Assembly (NCBI GenBank): GCA_009823505.1
Contig: VZQC01005555.1
Location: 965,528 to 1,029,527, forward strand
Reading direction: 5' to 3'
Length of the DNA stretch: 64,000 nt
Source of the DNA: Rhizomys pruinosus
Lineage: Eukaryota > Chordata > Mammalia > Rodentia > Spalacidae
Shown here: one piece after another, positions 44,967-55,684 of the stretch
Position numbering within the stretch: position 1 is the first letter of the stretch
Layout: each line of letters opens with the position of its first letter
Translations under genes and position numbers: made by a program
Notes under the pieces: generated by a model
Database searches by the model: none
Seen by the model: only the letters and a program-made list of their open reading frames with translations
Told to the model about the DNA's origin: nothing

Positions 44967-45075
44967 CTAAAAAGTCACAAAATCCCATTGATAAAACCAT
45001 TGAGACCGAAGTTTAAAAACCTAAAACCATCCAGTCTGGACTTAAAGGAAACCTCGGTTTTCACAATTCAAACTG

Positions 45076-45236
45076 GGGGCCAGAGAAATGGCTCAGAGTT
45101 GAGAGCACTGGTTTCTCTTGCTGAGGACCCAGGTTCAGTTCCTGAACATATGCCAGTTAACAACCCATCCAGTTCCAGAGGATCCAGTGCTGTCTTCTGG
45201 CAAAAACACTCATACACATTAAATAAAATTTAAAAC
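45076..45236 (+). mobile_element. B2 SINE, old
   Basis: Head gggggccagagaaatggctc; shortened body. Confidence 0.7.
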
Positions 45237-45359
45237 AATTTCATATTTGGATCAAATGTAGATGGGTTCTCTGAGTTATCTATACTCCAAAACATTCATC
45301 TATTCAGTACTCACAGAGTGCTTACTAGAACCAAGCCAGACAGGAGGACAAAGACAAGA

Positions 45360-45500
45360 CCAGTCAAGCACTGCCAGCACTCAGGAGGCAGAGGAAGGTG
45401 GATCTCTGAGTTCAAGACCAGCCTGGTCTACACACAAGTTCCAGGCCAGCTGGAGCTACAGGGAGACCCTGTCTCAAAAAGACCAAAAACAAAACAAAAC
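45360..45500 (+). mobile_element. B1 SINE, head diverged
   Basis: Clear from ccagcactcaggaggcagag to gtctcaaaaagacc. Confidence 0.82.
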
Positions 45501-45920
45501 CACGAAAAGTATAAACAAATAAAGTCAAGAGTCTTATGAGATGTTCAAACCATCACAATATGGTATGTGAAGTTGCAGGGTGGCTGAACAGAGTGATTCA
45601 GAGAAATTCAATCAAGGTGTCCCAAAGGTTCAATGAGTGTTAAAGAATGAGCCATAATTTGACAGATCTTGTGGGAAAGAAATGGCATGCACACCAGCAG
45701 GGGGTATGCATGCATGCAAATACTCACTCACCGGCACAATTATTTTCTGACTTCTCCAATATGCAGCTAATCTGAGCATTCATTTTAAAACAAAATTAAA
45801 ACCCCTTTCAAAAAAAAAAATCTATCTAAACAAGATACCTTAATTCTTAGTAAATCTTTTGATCACAGTTTACAGAGGAAACAGTGACTTCTCAATAACT
45901 GGCTTCACTGAGGAAAGTGA

Positions 45921-46166
45921 TTTTTTTTTTTTCTTTTGAGACAGGGTCTCCCTATGGCCCCAACCAGCCTGGTACTCTGTAGACCAGGCTAGCCTTGAAC
46001 TCAGAGAGATCCTCTTTCCTCTGCCTCCCGAGTGCTAGGATTAAAGGTGTGCGCCACCACAGCTGCTTAAAGACAGTTCTTAGCCAGCATGTGAGTGCTG
46101 GGAATCGAACCCGGGTCCTCTGAAAGAACAGTCAGCACTCAAACGCTGAGCCATCTCTCCAGCCCC
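45921..46166 (-). mobile_element. Composite SINE: B2 head fused to B1 (copy 4)
   Basis: On the minus strand: B2 head to ctaagaactgtctttaag, then cagctgtggtggcgcacacc (B1) and A-tail. Flanks gaaagtgat (45912-45920) and gaaagtaat (46168-46176) look like one target-site duplication around the whole composite, which means both parts inserted together. Confidence 0.87.
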
Positions 46167-46194
46167 AGAAAGTAATCCTTTTAAAAATCCAACA

Positions 46195-46420
46195 GTCAAG
46201 CATCATGGCACACTCTTACAGCACTGAAGCAGTCTGAGGCTGGACCAATGTCAAGCATCACGGCACACTCTTACAGCACTGAAGCAGTCTGAGGCTGTAC
46301 CAATGTCAAGCATCACGGCACACTCTTACAGCACTGAAGCAGTCTGAGGCTGGACCAATGTCAAGCATCACGGCACATTCTTACAGCACTGAAGCAGTCT
46401 GAGGCTGGACCAATGTCAAG
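46195..46420. repeat. 55-base tandem repeat x4
   Basis: Unit gtcaagcatcacggcacact + cttacagcactgaagcagtctgaggctggaccaat, four copies with one or two differences each. Confidence 0.95.
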
Positions 46421-46499
46421 TTGAGGTTACCATGAGTGACACAGCAAGTTTCACAATATGAAATGAGAGACCGTTTCCAAAAAAACAACAAAAACAAAA

Positions 46500-46835
46500 T
46501 ATAATCATATGGTGCCTTAAATGAGAATGCCCCCCATAGGCTCCAAGTATTTGGACATTCTGTCCCCATTTTGTGGTACTGTTTTGGGAGGTTTTAGGAA
46601 GTGCTGCCAAGCTAGAGGAAATGGGCTTGAGAGCTCTTTAGCCTTGTTAGACTTCCACTCTCATTCTCTCCATCCTGTGCCTGCCTGAAGATGTGACTGC
46701 TCTGCTTTCTGTTCCAGCAGCCTATGCTGCCAGGCTTCCCCGCCATTATGGACTCTGACCCTCTGAACTGTAAGCTCAAATAAACTCTTCCTTCTGTAAG
46801 TTTGCACTGTGCTACTGCATGAAAAAGTACAGAAG
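46500..46835 (+). mobile_element. Rodent interspersed repeat (family unnamed), same family as 25765-26720
   Basis: Contains cctgtgcctgcctgaagatg and 'gctctgctttctgttcc', the single-copy counterpart of the 33-base VNTR unit, and 'aaataaactcttccttctgtaag' near its end. Confidence 0.5.
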
Positions 46836-47008
46836 TTTGACAGATTATCAAAGAGACAAACAAGAGATCCAAGTTCTCAAGTGAGATAACTATGAACAAG
46901 CTTCCTACAAATATCATGTGAAATTGAACATGAAATAATCACCCCCCCCACGTGCAGTGGAGAAAAATACATGTTCTTCAAACACATGTTCAGAGCGAGT
47001 TGACATAC

Positions 47009-47140
47009 CACGTCTAACGGGGCATAATCGATATCCTCCAGAAGAATCCAGTGACCCTTTACAGCTGCCTGTGTTAGGGTGCCAGGCTGCCAGACAAATT
47101 CTCCAGGGACATCTGTGCAACGATACATCCCCAAAAGCAT
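47009..47140 (-). CDS. Mdn1: Mdn1 exon w5, AAA1 Walker B
   Basis: 132 bases, 44 codons. It begins MLLGMYRCTDVPGEFVW and carries the AAA1 Walker B segment HWILLEDIDYAPLDV with the acidic pair E-D. Acceptor tttctgcag, donor gtatgt; phase 0 to 0. Confidence 0.95.
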
Positions 47141-47354
47141 CTGCAGAAAGAGGTCAATTAGTGAAACCACACACATGATGTAGCAAGGCTAGAACTATCA
47201 AAATCCAATAAAGGCACTTGAGGTTTACATAGCTTGCTTGCCCCAAAAGTTACAAGCAAGAGCAATCACTATTCTTACATTCCAGTAGCAAAAATATTTG
47301 AATGCCAATATTTGCAACCACACCACCAAACAATATTTCTCATTTCTTAATTAC

Positions 47355-47597
47355 CTTACTGTCTGTCTGGTCTCCAAGCTGGACTTTGAGAAGCTGAGGA
47401 GGCTTCCTTCTACCGGTCACTGCAGCTAAATATTCAACTAAGGAAGTTTTGCCACATCCTATTGGTCCTTCAAGCAACACAGCATTCTGAGAAGCCACTG
47501 CAATCGCTAGAGTTTGAAGATTTTTACACACAGACTCAACCAACACAAAGGACCTAAGAGCCAGCTCCTGTTCACGTTGCGAACTCCTGCTATTTGC
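47355..47597 (-). CDS. Mdn1: Mdn1 exon w4, AAA1 Walker A
   Basis: 243 bases, exactly 81 codons. It carries the AAA1 P-loop, GPIGCGKTSLVEYLAAVTG, preceded by the conserved ASQNAVLLE strand. The catalytic Lys and Thr of GCGKTS are present. Acceptor tctgtag, donor gtaatt. Phase 0 at both ends. Confidence 0.95.
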
Positions 47598-47741
47598 CTA
47601 CAGAGGCAAAGATGAAACAAAACAAAAAAAGACATTTCATTAATAGACCTTCCTCCAAGAGACAGAGCTAATTTCTGCGACATATCTAATGACTTTATAA
47701 CAAGTATGTAAATTAACTAAACTAAAAAGGGTATTCTTTAA

Positions 47742-47950
47742 AATTATTTATTTTATGAGTGTTATGCCTACATGTGTTTAAGGGCACCCATGTTTTGTGC
47801 ATGCTGGTGGACAACAGAAGAGAACATCAGATTCTCCTGGAACTAGAATTATAGATGGTTGTTAGATGCCATATGGGTGCTGGAAATTGAACCCTGGTCC
47901 TCAGCAAGAGCAGTTGGTTTACTTATCTGCTGAGCCACCTCTCCAGCCCT
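47742..47950 (-). mobile_element. B2 SINE, old
   Basis: Reverse copy, 'ttattttatgagtgttatgc' to 'gagccacctctccagccc'. Confidence 0.78.
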
Positions 47951-48055
47951 ACAAGGGTACTTCTTCTAAAATTTAAGAGTCTGTATCACTCTCTGGTGGC
48001 TCTTGTTTTCTCCTTTCCATATTCTAGAACTTCCTATGTATGATTAACAATTCAT

Positions 48056-48206
48056 TGCTGGGCATGGTGGTGCATGCCTTTAATCCTAGCACTTGGGAAG
48101 CAGAGGCAGGTGGATCTCTGTGAGTTCAAGGACAGCCTGGTCTACACAGCGAGTTACAGGACAGCCTGAGCTACAGGGAGAACCTGTCTCAAAAAGACAA
48201 AAATAA
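48056..48206 (+). mobile_element. B1 SINE
   Basis: Starts tgctgggcatggtggtgcat; complete. Confidence 0.85.
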
Positions 48207-48776
48207 ATAAAAATTCAGGAGGAACTACAGTTCTAGCTAGGTAGGATCCCCACACATTATACTACCAAAAGGGAAAAAAAGCGCATACATTTATGAGATA
48301 ACTAGGGAAATATGGGAAGTGAGAAGATTATAGGTTTTTTTTTTCCATGTATAGTAAGAATTTGTGTGTGTGTGCATGTGCACGCGTGCGCTAAGGTACT
48401 AGGGATTAAACCTACAGCCTTACATATGCTATACCTTCAGCCTTTAAGTCTTTTTTATCCTCAACTCTGGTTGTTTTGTTCTATTTTTGTTCTTTAAACT
48501 CACCTCAAGAGATTTTCCTGCCTCAGCCTCTTGAATAGTTGGAACTACAGGCTTGCATCACTATGCTTACTTTCAGCTAAAGTTCAAGTTTCAAACAGGC
48601 ATTATATTTCTAGCTTCATATTCAGAAGAGATGAACGAAATACTTGAGGGGAATATAAGGTGAAAACTCACCCTATATTTCTTAATTTCTCTCTGAACAC
48701 TTCTATAATCACCAAGAAGGTCTATGCTCAGGGTTTAAGGTACGAGGGAAGCACCCCCTTACCGAGGCCACCATAC

Positions 48777-48969
48777 CTGCTCTGCAGGGGTGGATGGCTG
48801 CCTAGGCAGCACCACACCACAGACAGCTGTCACTCTAGAAGAAAGGTCAGCAGAAACAAGATGCCCCTGTCTGTATTGTGGTTCCTTCTCCTTATGCCAA
48901 AAAGAGGTTTCTAGATTGGCCAAAACCAAGGCCTTCTCCAAATCCTGCAACTGAGCCTCTTCTAATAAC
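48777..48969 (-). CDS. Mdn1: Mdn1 exon w3, N-terminal domain
   Basis: 193 bases encoding LLEEAQLQDLEKALVLANLE through RVTAVCGVVLPRQPSTPAEQ. Acceptor tttccctcag, donor gtatgg. It ends on a codon boundary. The last 20 residues are in a linker that varies between mammals; the first part is highly conserved. Confidence 0.92.
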
Positions 48970-49041
48970 CTGAGGGAAAGAGACTCATCAATATCTGCAC
49001 AGAAAAGCCACAGCAAGAACTCAAAGAAAGTCCCTGCTTAC

Positions 49042-49149
49042 CTCAGTCTAAAATGTACCAATTCGTCACTATTAAAAATCTTCTTTAGGAATGATAACTT
49101 GTGCTCTTCATTCATACAGGTGACCAAAGCAAGACAGTTGGCTGTATAC
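49042..49149 (-). CDS. Mdn1: Mdn1 exon w2, N-terminal domain
   Basis: 108 bases, reading WYTANCLALVTCMNEEHK and on to ELVHFRLR across the junctions. Acceptor ttgcaattcag, donor gtaagc. The block matches the midasin N-terminal helical region and joins w1 and w3 in frame. Confidence 0.93.
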
Positions 49150-49461
49150 CTGAATTGCAATTAAGAAAATCACTACCCAATTAAATACTAGAAAAGGAAG
49201 TCTTAATTACTACAACACACATTTAAGAGAACAAAATACCAATCAAGCATAAATTCATTTGGTGAACAGAAAAAGGTTGAAACTCCAAACACATCTTTCT
49301 CTAAAGGGACACTACATGATTAAGCACAGGGAGTAAGAACTCTAAAACACAAGAACAAAAACAAAAAATCCAAAATGTTGTCCTTTATCCTCTCACACAT
49401 ACTTTATAGAGCTTCCCTTCTACTGCCCCCAAACAGAAGCCCAAGTCCAATAGCTATGTAC

Positions 49462-49686
49462 CAGCGGACCAAAGTGTCATGACTCCTGAGGAGAGGGACA
49501 CAAACACTCCAGTCCCAGAGTTCCCGGAAAGTAGGCTGCTCCAGATGCAGAAACTTGTAGGCGGCTTCCATCAGGTCCCGGAGCTTCATCCGCCTGCGCC
49601 CATAGCGCACTGGATTAGCATCTGAGCTCTCAAGGAAAAGTCTCTGAAAGACTGGATAAGTATCCTTAAAATACCTCAGGGCAAAC
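49462..49686 (-). CDS. Mdn1: Mdn1 exon w1, N-terminal domain
   Basis: First coding block found in transcript order. It encodes the stretch from FALRYFKDT through VRYGRRRMKLRDLMEAA to LLRSHDTLVRW, part of the midasin N-terminal domain before AAA1. The acceptor ends ctctcctgaag; the donor is gtacat at 49461-49456, splitting the Trp codon so that w2 completes TGG-TAT. Length 225 bases, phase 1 in and 2 out. The exon begins mid-protein (about residue 115 of the family), so at least one upstream exon is missing from the visible sequence. Confidence 0.93.
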
Positions 49687-50169
49687 CTTCAGGAGAGAAA
49701 GAAAAAGAGTATTTCCATTAGTTGGTGGAAGCATCCAAGTATATATCTGTAGACAGGACTGCAGGACTAAATGAACTCTTTAGGACCTGACAAAATGGGA
49801 AGGAAAATGCTAAAGCCTCCTCGTCCTGAAGATTATAACTAATTTCAAGTTCAGGACCCAGGCCGTGGGATGAGACGGATGAGACGGATGAGAAACCCCA
49901 AAGGCATTACTCTCAAAAGAGAAGTGCATTGAGTGCTCACTATGAAATTGCAGCAATTTCAACATTTAGTGAAGTCTCACTATGAGCCAGATACTGTTAA
50001 TATCTAGAAATTCAATATCCATGCAGTATTTCTTCCTGAGGAGACCTCTGTAAAGTAAGGGAATGCCATGTACAAACCAAAACAAAAAGGTCCAAATGAA
50101 TCAGGGGGAGGCAAAATCAGATGCTTAGAGCACCCTCTTAAAGTAGCGAGAGACTATTCATAAGATACT
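49687..50169. other. Mdn1 upstream intron, unique
   Basis: Sequence 5' of w1 in the gene. A 9-base triplicated gagacggat patch lies near 49873-49891. No exon found. Confidence 0.5.
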
Positions 50170-50392
50170 TTTTTTTTTTGGTCTTTTTGAGATAGGGTCT
50201 CCCTTTAGTCTCAGCTGGCCTGGAACTCACAGATCTCCCTGCCTCTGCCTCCCAAGTGCTAGGATTAAAGGTGTGGGCCACCACACATGGCTTAAAGATG
50301 GTTCTTAGCTGCGATGTGGGTGCTGGGAATCAAACCCAGATCCTCCACAAGAACAGTCGGTGTTCTTAACCACTGAGCCATCTCTCCAGCCC
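50170..50392 (-). mobile_element. Composite SINE: B2 head fused to B1 (copy 5)
   Basis: On the minus strand: B2 head to ctaagaaccatctttaag, then ccatgtgtggtggcccacac (B1) and A-tail. Junction identical to copies 1-4. Confidence 0.85.
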
Positions 50393-51289
50393 GGGGACCA
50401 TTTTTAAAAAGTCATTCTTTGAGAAGCAAAACAGTCTACTTTCTCTGGAGCTGTCGTTTTGGACTCTGGTCAGTTCTGGCTGTTTCCTTTCATGGGCTGA
50501 CAGTTTGTCCAGGAATAACCTTTCAAACCTACTAATGAAGCACAAGCAATTAGATATATAGGTATTTAAATAGTACTAATTGTTGTGGTAGGTTACTTTG
50601 GTATAGACACAGATGTTTGGATGGTATATTAATCCATGAATTACGTTTTTTCTGTAAAACATGACAGGGTCTTACTGTGGCTTATAACATCTCCTAACCA
50701 CTAGAGGATGTAAGCTTGTGGCATCAGCCGTGGGTTATTTTGCTTCTCATCCACCTGTGCCCCTTTTCTAAGCCTAAGGAACAATCTGCGGAAGAGGGGG
50801 CATGGTAGAATGTAAGGGCTGCGATTGGGGTGAATGGTGAAACTACAGCAATATAGTCTGGACATTTATTTGATCAACTTGATTGAACATACAAGCCCCC
50901 CCTAGCTGGATGGTGGGACCCTTGGGCTGTGTGGGTTTGGGCACAACTGCTTGCAGATTGGTTTTACATGAAGGATGCTTGTACTCATAAATTATTACTT
51001 ACTGTTAAAAAATGAAAAAAAAAAAGACGTAATAGAAAAAAAAGTCATTCTTTGCAGATAAAATTCCAAAAGACACCAGCAAGAAACAGTCTGGAGCACA
51101 AAAGCAACCAAAAGCAGTATGTGACTGCTGAGAACAAGTCATTTTAGTAGGAAATATAGTAACAAGGAGGGCAAGAACTTGTAAAAGAAGGCACTGTAAA
51201 AGATGCTGGGGCTTCATTGTGCTAAAATGTTTTTTCTGCACAGATACATTCTTCTATGGAAACTAATCTAAGAGAGATATTGGTAGAGT

Positions 51290-51353
51290 GGCTGGAGAGA
51301 TGGCCCAGTGGTTAAAACCATTCGCATTCTTTTTTTTTTTTTTTTTTTTTTTT
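51290..51353 (+). mobile_element. B2 SINE head ending in a T-run at the gap
   Basis: ggctggagagatggcccagtgg followed within 20 bases by a T-run of about 24 that runs into the N block. Confidence 0.7.
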
Positions 51354-52342
51354 NNNNNNNNNNNNNNNNNNNNNNNNNNNNNNNNNNNNNNNNNNNNNNN
51401 NNNNNNNNNNNNNNNNNNNNNNNNNNNNNNNNNNNNNNNNNNNNNNNNNNNNNNNNNNNNNNNNNNNNNNNNNNNNNNNNNNNNNNNNNNNNNNNNNNNN
51501 NNNNNNNNNNNNNNNNNNNNNNNNNNNNNNNNNNNNNNNNNNNNNNNNNNNNNNNNNNNNNNNNNNNNNNNNNNNNNNNNNNNNNNNNNNNNNNNNNNNN
51601 NNNNNNNNNNNNNNNNNNNNNNNNNNNNNNNNNNNNNNNNNNNNNNNNNNNNNNNNNNNNNNNNNNNNNNNNNNNNNNNNNNNNNNNNNNNNNNNNNNNN
51701 NNNNNNNNNNNNNNNNNNNNNNNNNNNNNNNNNNNNNNNNNNNNNNNNNNNNNNNNNNNNNNNNNNNNNNNNNNNNNNNNNNNNNNNNNNNNNNNNNNNN
51801 NNNNNNNNNNNNNNNNNNNNNNNNNNNNNNNNNNNNNNNNNNNNNNNNNNNNNNNNNNNNNNNNNNNNNNNNNNNNNNNNNNNNNNNNNNNNNNNNNNNN
51901 NNNNNNNNNNNNNNNNNNNNNNNNNNNNNNNNNNNNNNNNNNNNNNNNNNNNNNNNNNNNNNNNNNNNNNNNNNNNNNNNNNNNNNNNNNNNNNNNNNNN
52001 NNNNNNNNNNNNNNNNNNNNNNNNNNNNNNNNNNNNNNNNNNNNNNNNNNNNNNNNNNNNNNNNNNNNNNNNNNNNNNNNNNNNNNNNNNNNNNNNNNNN
52101 NNNNNNNNNNNNNNNNNNNNNNNNNNNNNNNNNNNNNNNNNNNNNNNNNNNNNNNNNNNNNNNNNNNNNNNNNNNNNNNNNNNNNNNNNNNNNNNNNNNN
52201 NNNNNNNNNNNNNNNNNNNNNNNNNNNNNNNNNNNNNNNNNNNNNNNNNNNNNNNNNNNNNNNNNNNNNNNNNNNNNNNNNNNNNNNNNNNNNNNNNNNN
52301 NNNNNNNNNNNNNNNNNNNNNNNNNNNNNNNNNNNNNNNNNN
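51354..52342. other. Assembly gap (989 N)
   Basis: Unresolved sequence flanked by a homopolymer T-run on one side and GC-rich, repetitive sequence on the other. ORFs spanning it are artefacts. Midasin exon 1 could lie here but nothing shows it. Confidence 0.99.
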
Positions 52343-52469
52343 GGAGCTCGCTGGACAGCAGAGATCTTAGGAAGTGAGGGGGAGGAGAAGGCGCCTCCGC
52401 CCAGTGGACAGAGCTCCTCCCAGCCCCACGGGAGGGCTGCGGAAGCCAGGAGAACAGGGAGAGTGGGAG

Positions 52470-52620
52470 GGTTAGCAGGGGGAGCAGGGGAGCTGGGGAG
52501 CTGGGGAGCAGGGGAGCAGGGGAGCTGGGGAGCTGGGGAGCAGGGGAGCAGGGGAGCTGGGGAGCTGGGGAGCTGGGGAGCAGGGGAGCAGGGGAGCTGG
52601 GGAGCTAGGGAGCTGGCTCC
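52470..52620. repeat. 8-base minisatellite ggggagct/ggggagca
   Basis: About 17 units of ggggagct or ggggagca next to the gap; the two variants alternate in pairs. Confidence 0.95.
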
Positions 52621-52669
52621 CTCATTTACTATGCAAGCATGAGGACATGACTGAATCCTCAGTGTCCAA

Positions 52670-52712
52670 GCACACACACGGGCACACACACACACACACA
52701 CACATACACACA
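52670..52712. repeat. (AC)n microsatellite
   Basis: Imperfect AC repeat, about 18 units. Confidence 0.9.
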
Positions 52713-52768
52713 TGCATACATTCATACAGAGATACACATATCACAAACACATAAAATATGTAGGCTAA

Positions 52769-52975
52769 GGGACTAGAGAGACCGTCAGAAACACTTGCTC
52801 TTGCAGAGGACCCAAGTTTGCTTCCCAGCACCCACATGGCACCTAACAACTGTCCAAAACTCCAGCTCCAGAGAATCTGATGCCACCTTCTGACCCCCAA
52901 GGACACTGCAAGACACAGGCACACATATATACACGCAGGCAAAACACTCAAAATATAAAACTGAAAAATTAAATA
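52769..52975 (+). mobile_element. B2 SINE, old
   Basis: Head gggactagagagaccgtcag; body 'ctccagctccagagaatctg'. Confidence 0.75.
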
Positions 52976-53069
52976 TAAAGTAAAAATATGTGAGAAATTA
53001 GAAAACACCTTGAGATAAATGAAACTGCAACTGCAACCTACCAAAACATATGGGGTGTAGCAAGAGCAA

Positions 53070-53262
53070 TGTAACTGGGAAGTTCAGAGCTACTGAGCAA
53101 TTAGCAAAACTTGAAGAAACCAATGAAATGGGAGGTCAAGAGAAAACCCAGGGAAATAGAAGCCCAACTTTTCAAAAAGATCAACAAAATTCCAAGCCCT
53201 TATATTCAAGATGGAAAAAGGAAGGAAAGAAGACTGAAAGATTTAATATCAGACTTTGAATG
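53070..53262 (+). mobile_element. L1 ORF2 fragment (probable)
   Basis: A 'caatgaaatggga...cttttcaaaaagatcaacaaaatt' stretch resembles the ORF2 linker between endonuclease and reverse transcriptase (KKINKI motif). Broken by stops. Confidence 0.45.
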
Positions 53263-53359
53263 GTAATGCATGTCTATAATCCCAGCACTTCCCAGGTTAA
53301 GGCAGAGGGCATCAGCAGTTCAAGGTCACCTGGAACTGCCTGGGTACATATAGAACATC

Positions 53360-54490
53360 TAAATAACTTCTCAATTTTGGCATGAGCATAAAAGATCTCT
53401 AAAAATAACTGAAGCCTGTAAAATAGGTTCTTAATAAGCACAAAAATTTAAATTTGTAAGCATGCATAAAGTACTAGGGATCTAGCTCTATCCATGAATG
53501 ACTTTTATTAATGGATATATAAGGAACACCAAATACTAATTTTTTCTTTCAAACACTATAAAACTTTTACAAAGAATTATAATTTTCTACTCACCCCCCT
53601 CCCGACCCTACAAAAACTCTTGATTTATTACAAGAGATTTTAATCTTCTGATCACCAAGCGATTCCCACAATAATGCAGGATGCTGCCAGGGCCCTGCTT
53701 ATCTCCCAGAACCCCTCTACTGCTAAAGACAGGACATAATTTGGATACAGTACTTGGAGAAAGAGCAGGAACTGACCCGGAAGCCCTTTCCCTAAATGCT
53801 ACCTCGCATAGTTCTAGAAGATGCTCTGAAAGCTGCTAAGGGAGAGCAGTCAGTCAGTGAACGCTCCAACCCAAAGCAGCCCGACAGCCTAACAACCGTA
53901 ACAACTGGCACAGCAAACCACCTCTGTTGATGCAGTAGTGACACTGTTATCTGGAGGGGGAGGTAATCAATAGCTATCTAATTGGAGTTAAAGCCCTCCC
54001 AATGGGAGTGAACTCATGAGTAGCACTGTAATTGTAGCCAAACGTATAGGGCTTGTGAGGTCACAGATCTTAGACAAAGTCCTATCTCTATGAAAAATGA
54101 AATTTCTTACCATATCCTAAATATGGATCTTTATATTTACAGACAAGTATACAATACACCACTCATAATTTAAAAAAAAAAAAAGAATACAAGGAAGGAA
54201 ACAAAGGTAAAGTTCTTAGTAAAAGAAACAAGGAGGTTTCAAGACCGGACATACATAAACATGGTAACCCCCAGATCCTGAGGCCAGGAAAATTTACCAG
54301 TCCTATGTCCTAGTAACAGAAGAGTTCTAGAAAGTTCATCAAAGGGACACTGGCTTCTAGATTTCCATCAGGAGGTCCATAATTACAGCAGATTTCTCTT
54401 AACCTGTAAGAAGCTAAACTCACAAGAAAAGTATCTCTCAACTTCCTTGCAAAGAGCTACCCAGGGACTGAGCATCATTCTCCATCATTC
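53360..54490. other. Unique sequence, no feature seen
   Basis: No exon, SINE or conserved frame recognised. Base composition is ordinary and there is no CpG-rich promoter-like stretch. Confidence 0.45.
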
Positions 54491-54491
54491 C

Positions 54492-54705
54492 TGTTTTTTT
54501 TTTTAATGTGTATGAATGTATAGTTTTCATGTAGGTTTGTGCATCAGTGTCATGCATTGCCGCGGAGGTCAGAAGAGGGTGTCGGATTCCCCAGGAACTG
54601 GAGTTAAAGATGGTTCTCAGCCACTATGTGGGTGCTGGGGATCAAACCCAGGTCCTCTGCAAGAGCAGTCAGCGCTCCCAACTGCCAGGCCATCTCTTCA
54701 GCCCC
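54492..54705 (-). mobile_element. B2 SINE
   Basis: Reverse copy without the internal duplication ('aggaactggagttaaagatgg'). Confidence 0.85.
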
Positions 54706-54854
54706 GTTCCCATTTGTTTTAGCCCAGTACTCCAGACACAGAGGCATGCTAAACTCTGAGATAGAGGCCAACCTTCTCTACACACAGAGTTCCAAGTCAA
54801 TCCTGGATTCTTTTGGTATCTTTTGGGATCCTTCCCCTTACACCTTTGATTCTG

Positions 54855-55065
54855 TTAATTTAGATTTGCTCTTTCTTTTGATTAGGTAAACTACTGTTAC
54901 CTCTATCTTGTTGAACCTTTCAAAGAACCAGCTCTTTGATTCATTGTTTTTTAATATTTTTGTTTCTATTTCATTTATATCTGCTCTAATTTTTGTTATT
55001 TCTTCTCATCTAATAGGTTTGTGGCTTGTTTGGTCTTGTCTTTCCAGAGTCTTGAGGTTTGCTGT
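54855..55065 (-). mobile_element. L1 ORF2 fragment, reverse
   Basis: Plus-strand ttgaacctttcaaagaacca + gctctttgattcattg and 'ttctatttcatttatatctgctctaa' are the complement of the well-known ORF2 linker (ESSKPLAVLFK-type region). Its left and right limits are approximate. Confidence 0.65.
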
Positions 55066-55071
55066 ATATAT

Positions 55072-55121
55072 TTGCTGTATATATATAATATACTATTATA
55101 TATATATATATATATATATTT
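55072..55121. repeat. (TA)n microsatellite
   Basis: Imperfect TA repeat, pure for about 22 bases. Confidence 0.9.
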
Positions 55122-55684
55122 AAAAAAAAAAAGCAAAGAGAAATGAAACAACCCCAACTTTTTTTCTTATATTCCTTCTTTGTGCTTTCCTAATGAATTC
55201 AAATCTTCCTACCCAACAAATAACCAAAGCAAAATGATCCAAAATAGCTCAAAAGCCCCCCAAAGGCTCCAAATTTTCCTGTCATATATCCCCAAATAGT
55301 TCAAAAGAGCCCCAAAAGTCAGGAAGTCAGGCAAGAGGGCTAAAAGTTCAAGACCAGCTTAGGCTACATAATGAGCTCAAGCCTACCTTAGGTGACTATG
55401 GGTGGTTTATATGTAATATCTTAAGATATCTATCTCCATACCAACAGACTAAAGGCCTTGAATACCCAGGTAATACACACAAGGACATATATGGAGTGAC
55501 ACACGGATGGACAGACACTCACAACCCTCTTCACATCTATTCTATTATATATCTAGCTGCACCATCATTCACTTTCACCATCTGGCTGAATCTGAGTTAT
55601 ATCCCTTTTTAATATACTTGTGATCTGGAAAGTAAACTGCATTCCTGAGTTCTGCGAGCCTAAGGAAGTCGTGGTATAACGGTT

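Larger units (their letters stand above)
1576..49686 (-). pseudogene. Mdn1: Mdn1 (midasin AAA ATPase 1) locus, partial, 29 exons, disrupted
   Basis: Midasin is the giant nuclear dynein-like AAA ATPase that strips assembly factors from pre-60S ribosomes. Conceptual splicing of 29 minus-strand blocks gives about 4.1 kb of coding sequence that follows the mammalian midasin order without a gap. Walker A motifs are seen in w4 (GPIGCGKTS), w12 (GETGTGKTS), w22 (GETPVGKTS) and w27/w28 (GDTGCGKTT); Walker B motifs in w5 (LLEDIDYA), w16 (LLDEINLA), w23 (VLDELNLA) and w29 (LLDEISLA). These mark AAA1 to AAA4. The start exon and the rest of the roughly 5,600-residue protein are not in view. Two in-frame TGA codons (w19, w25), a frameshift (w29), a GC donor (w18) and a weak donor (w19) argue that this copy cannot make full-length midasin. 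Introns are retained, so it is not a processed copy. A living gene with assembly errors is the alternative. Identification as Mdn1 is near certain; pseudogene status is likely. Confidence 0.75.

Noticed and set aside
47355..47597. Processed (retro) copy of Mdn1
   Set aside because: All blocks are separated by introns with consensus splice sites, so the copy arose at DNA level.
52342..52460. Mdn1 exon 1 or a CpG island
   Set aside because: The GC-rich stretch has few CpG and its minus-strand translation does not resemble the midasin N-terminus.
51268..52737. ORFs of 360-489 residues
   Set aside because: They run through the N gap and are artefacts.
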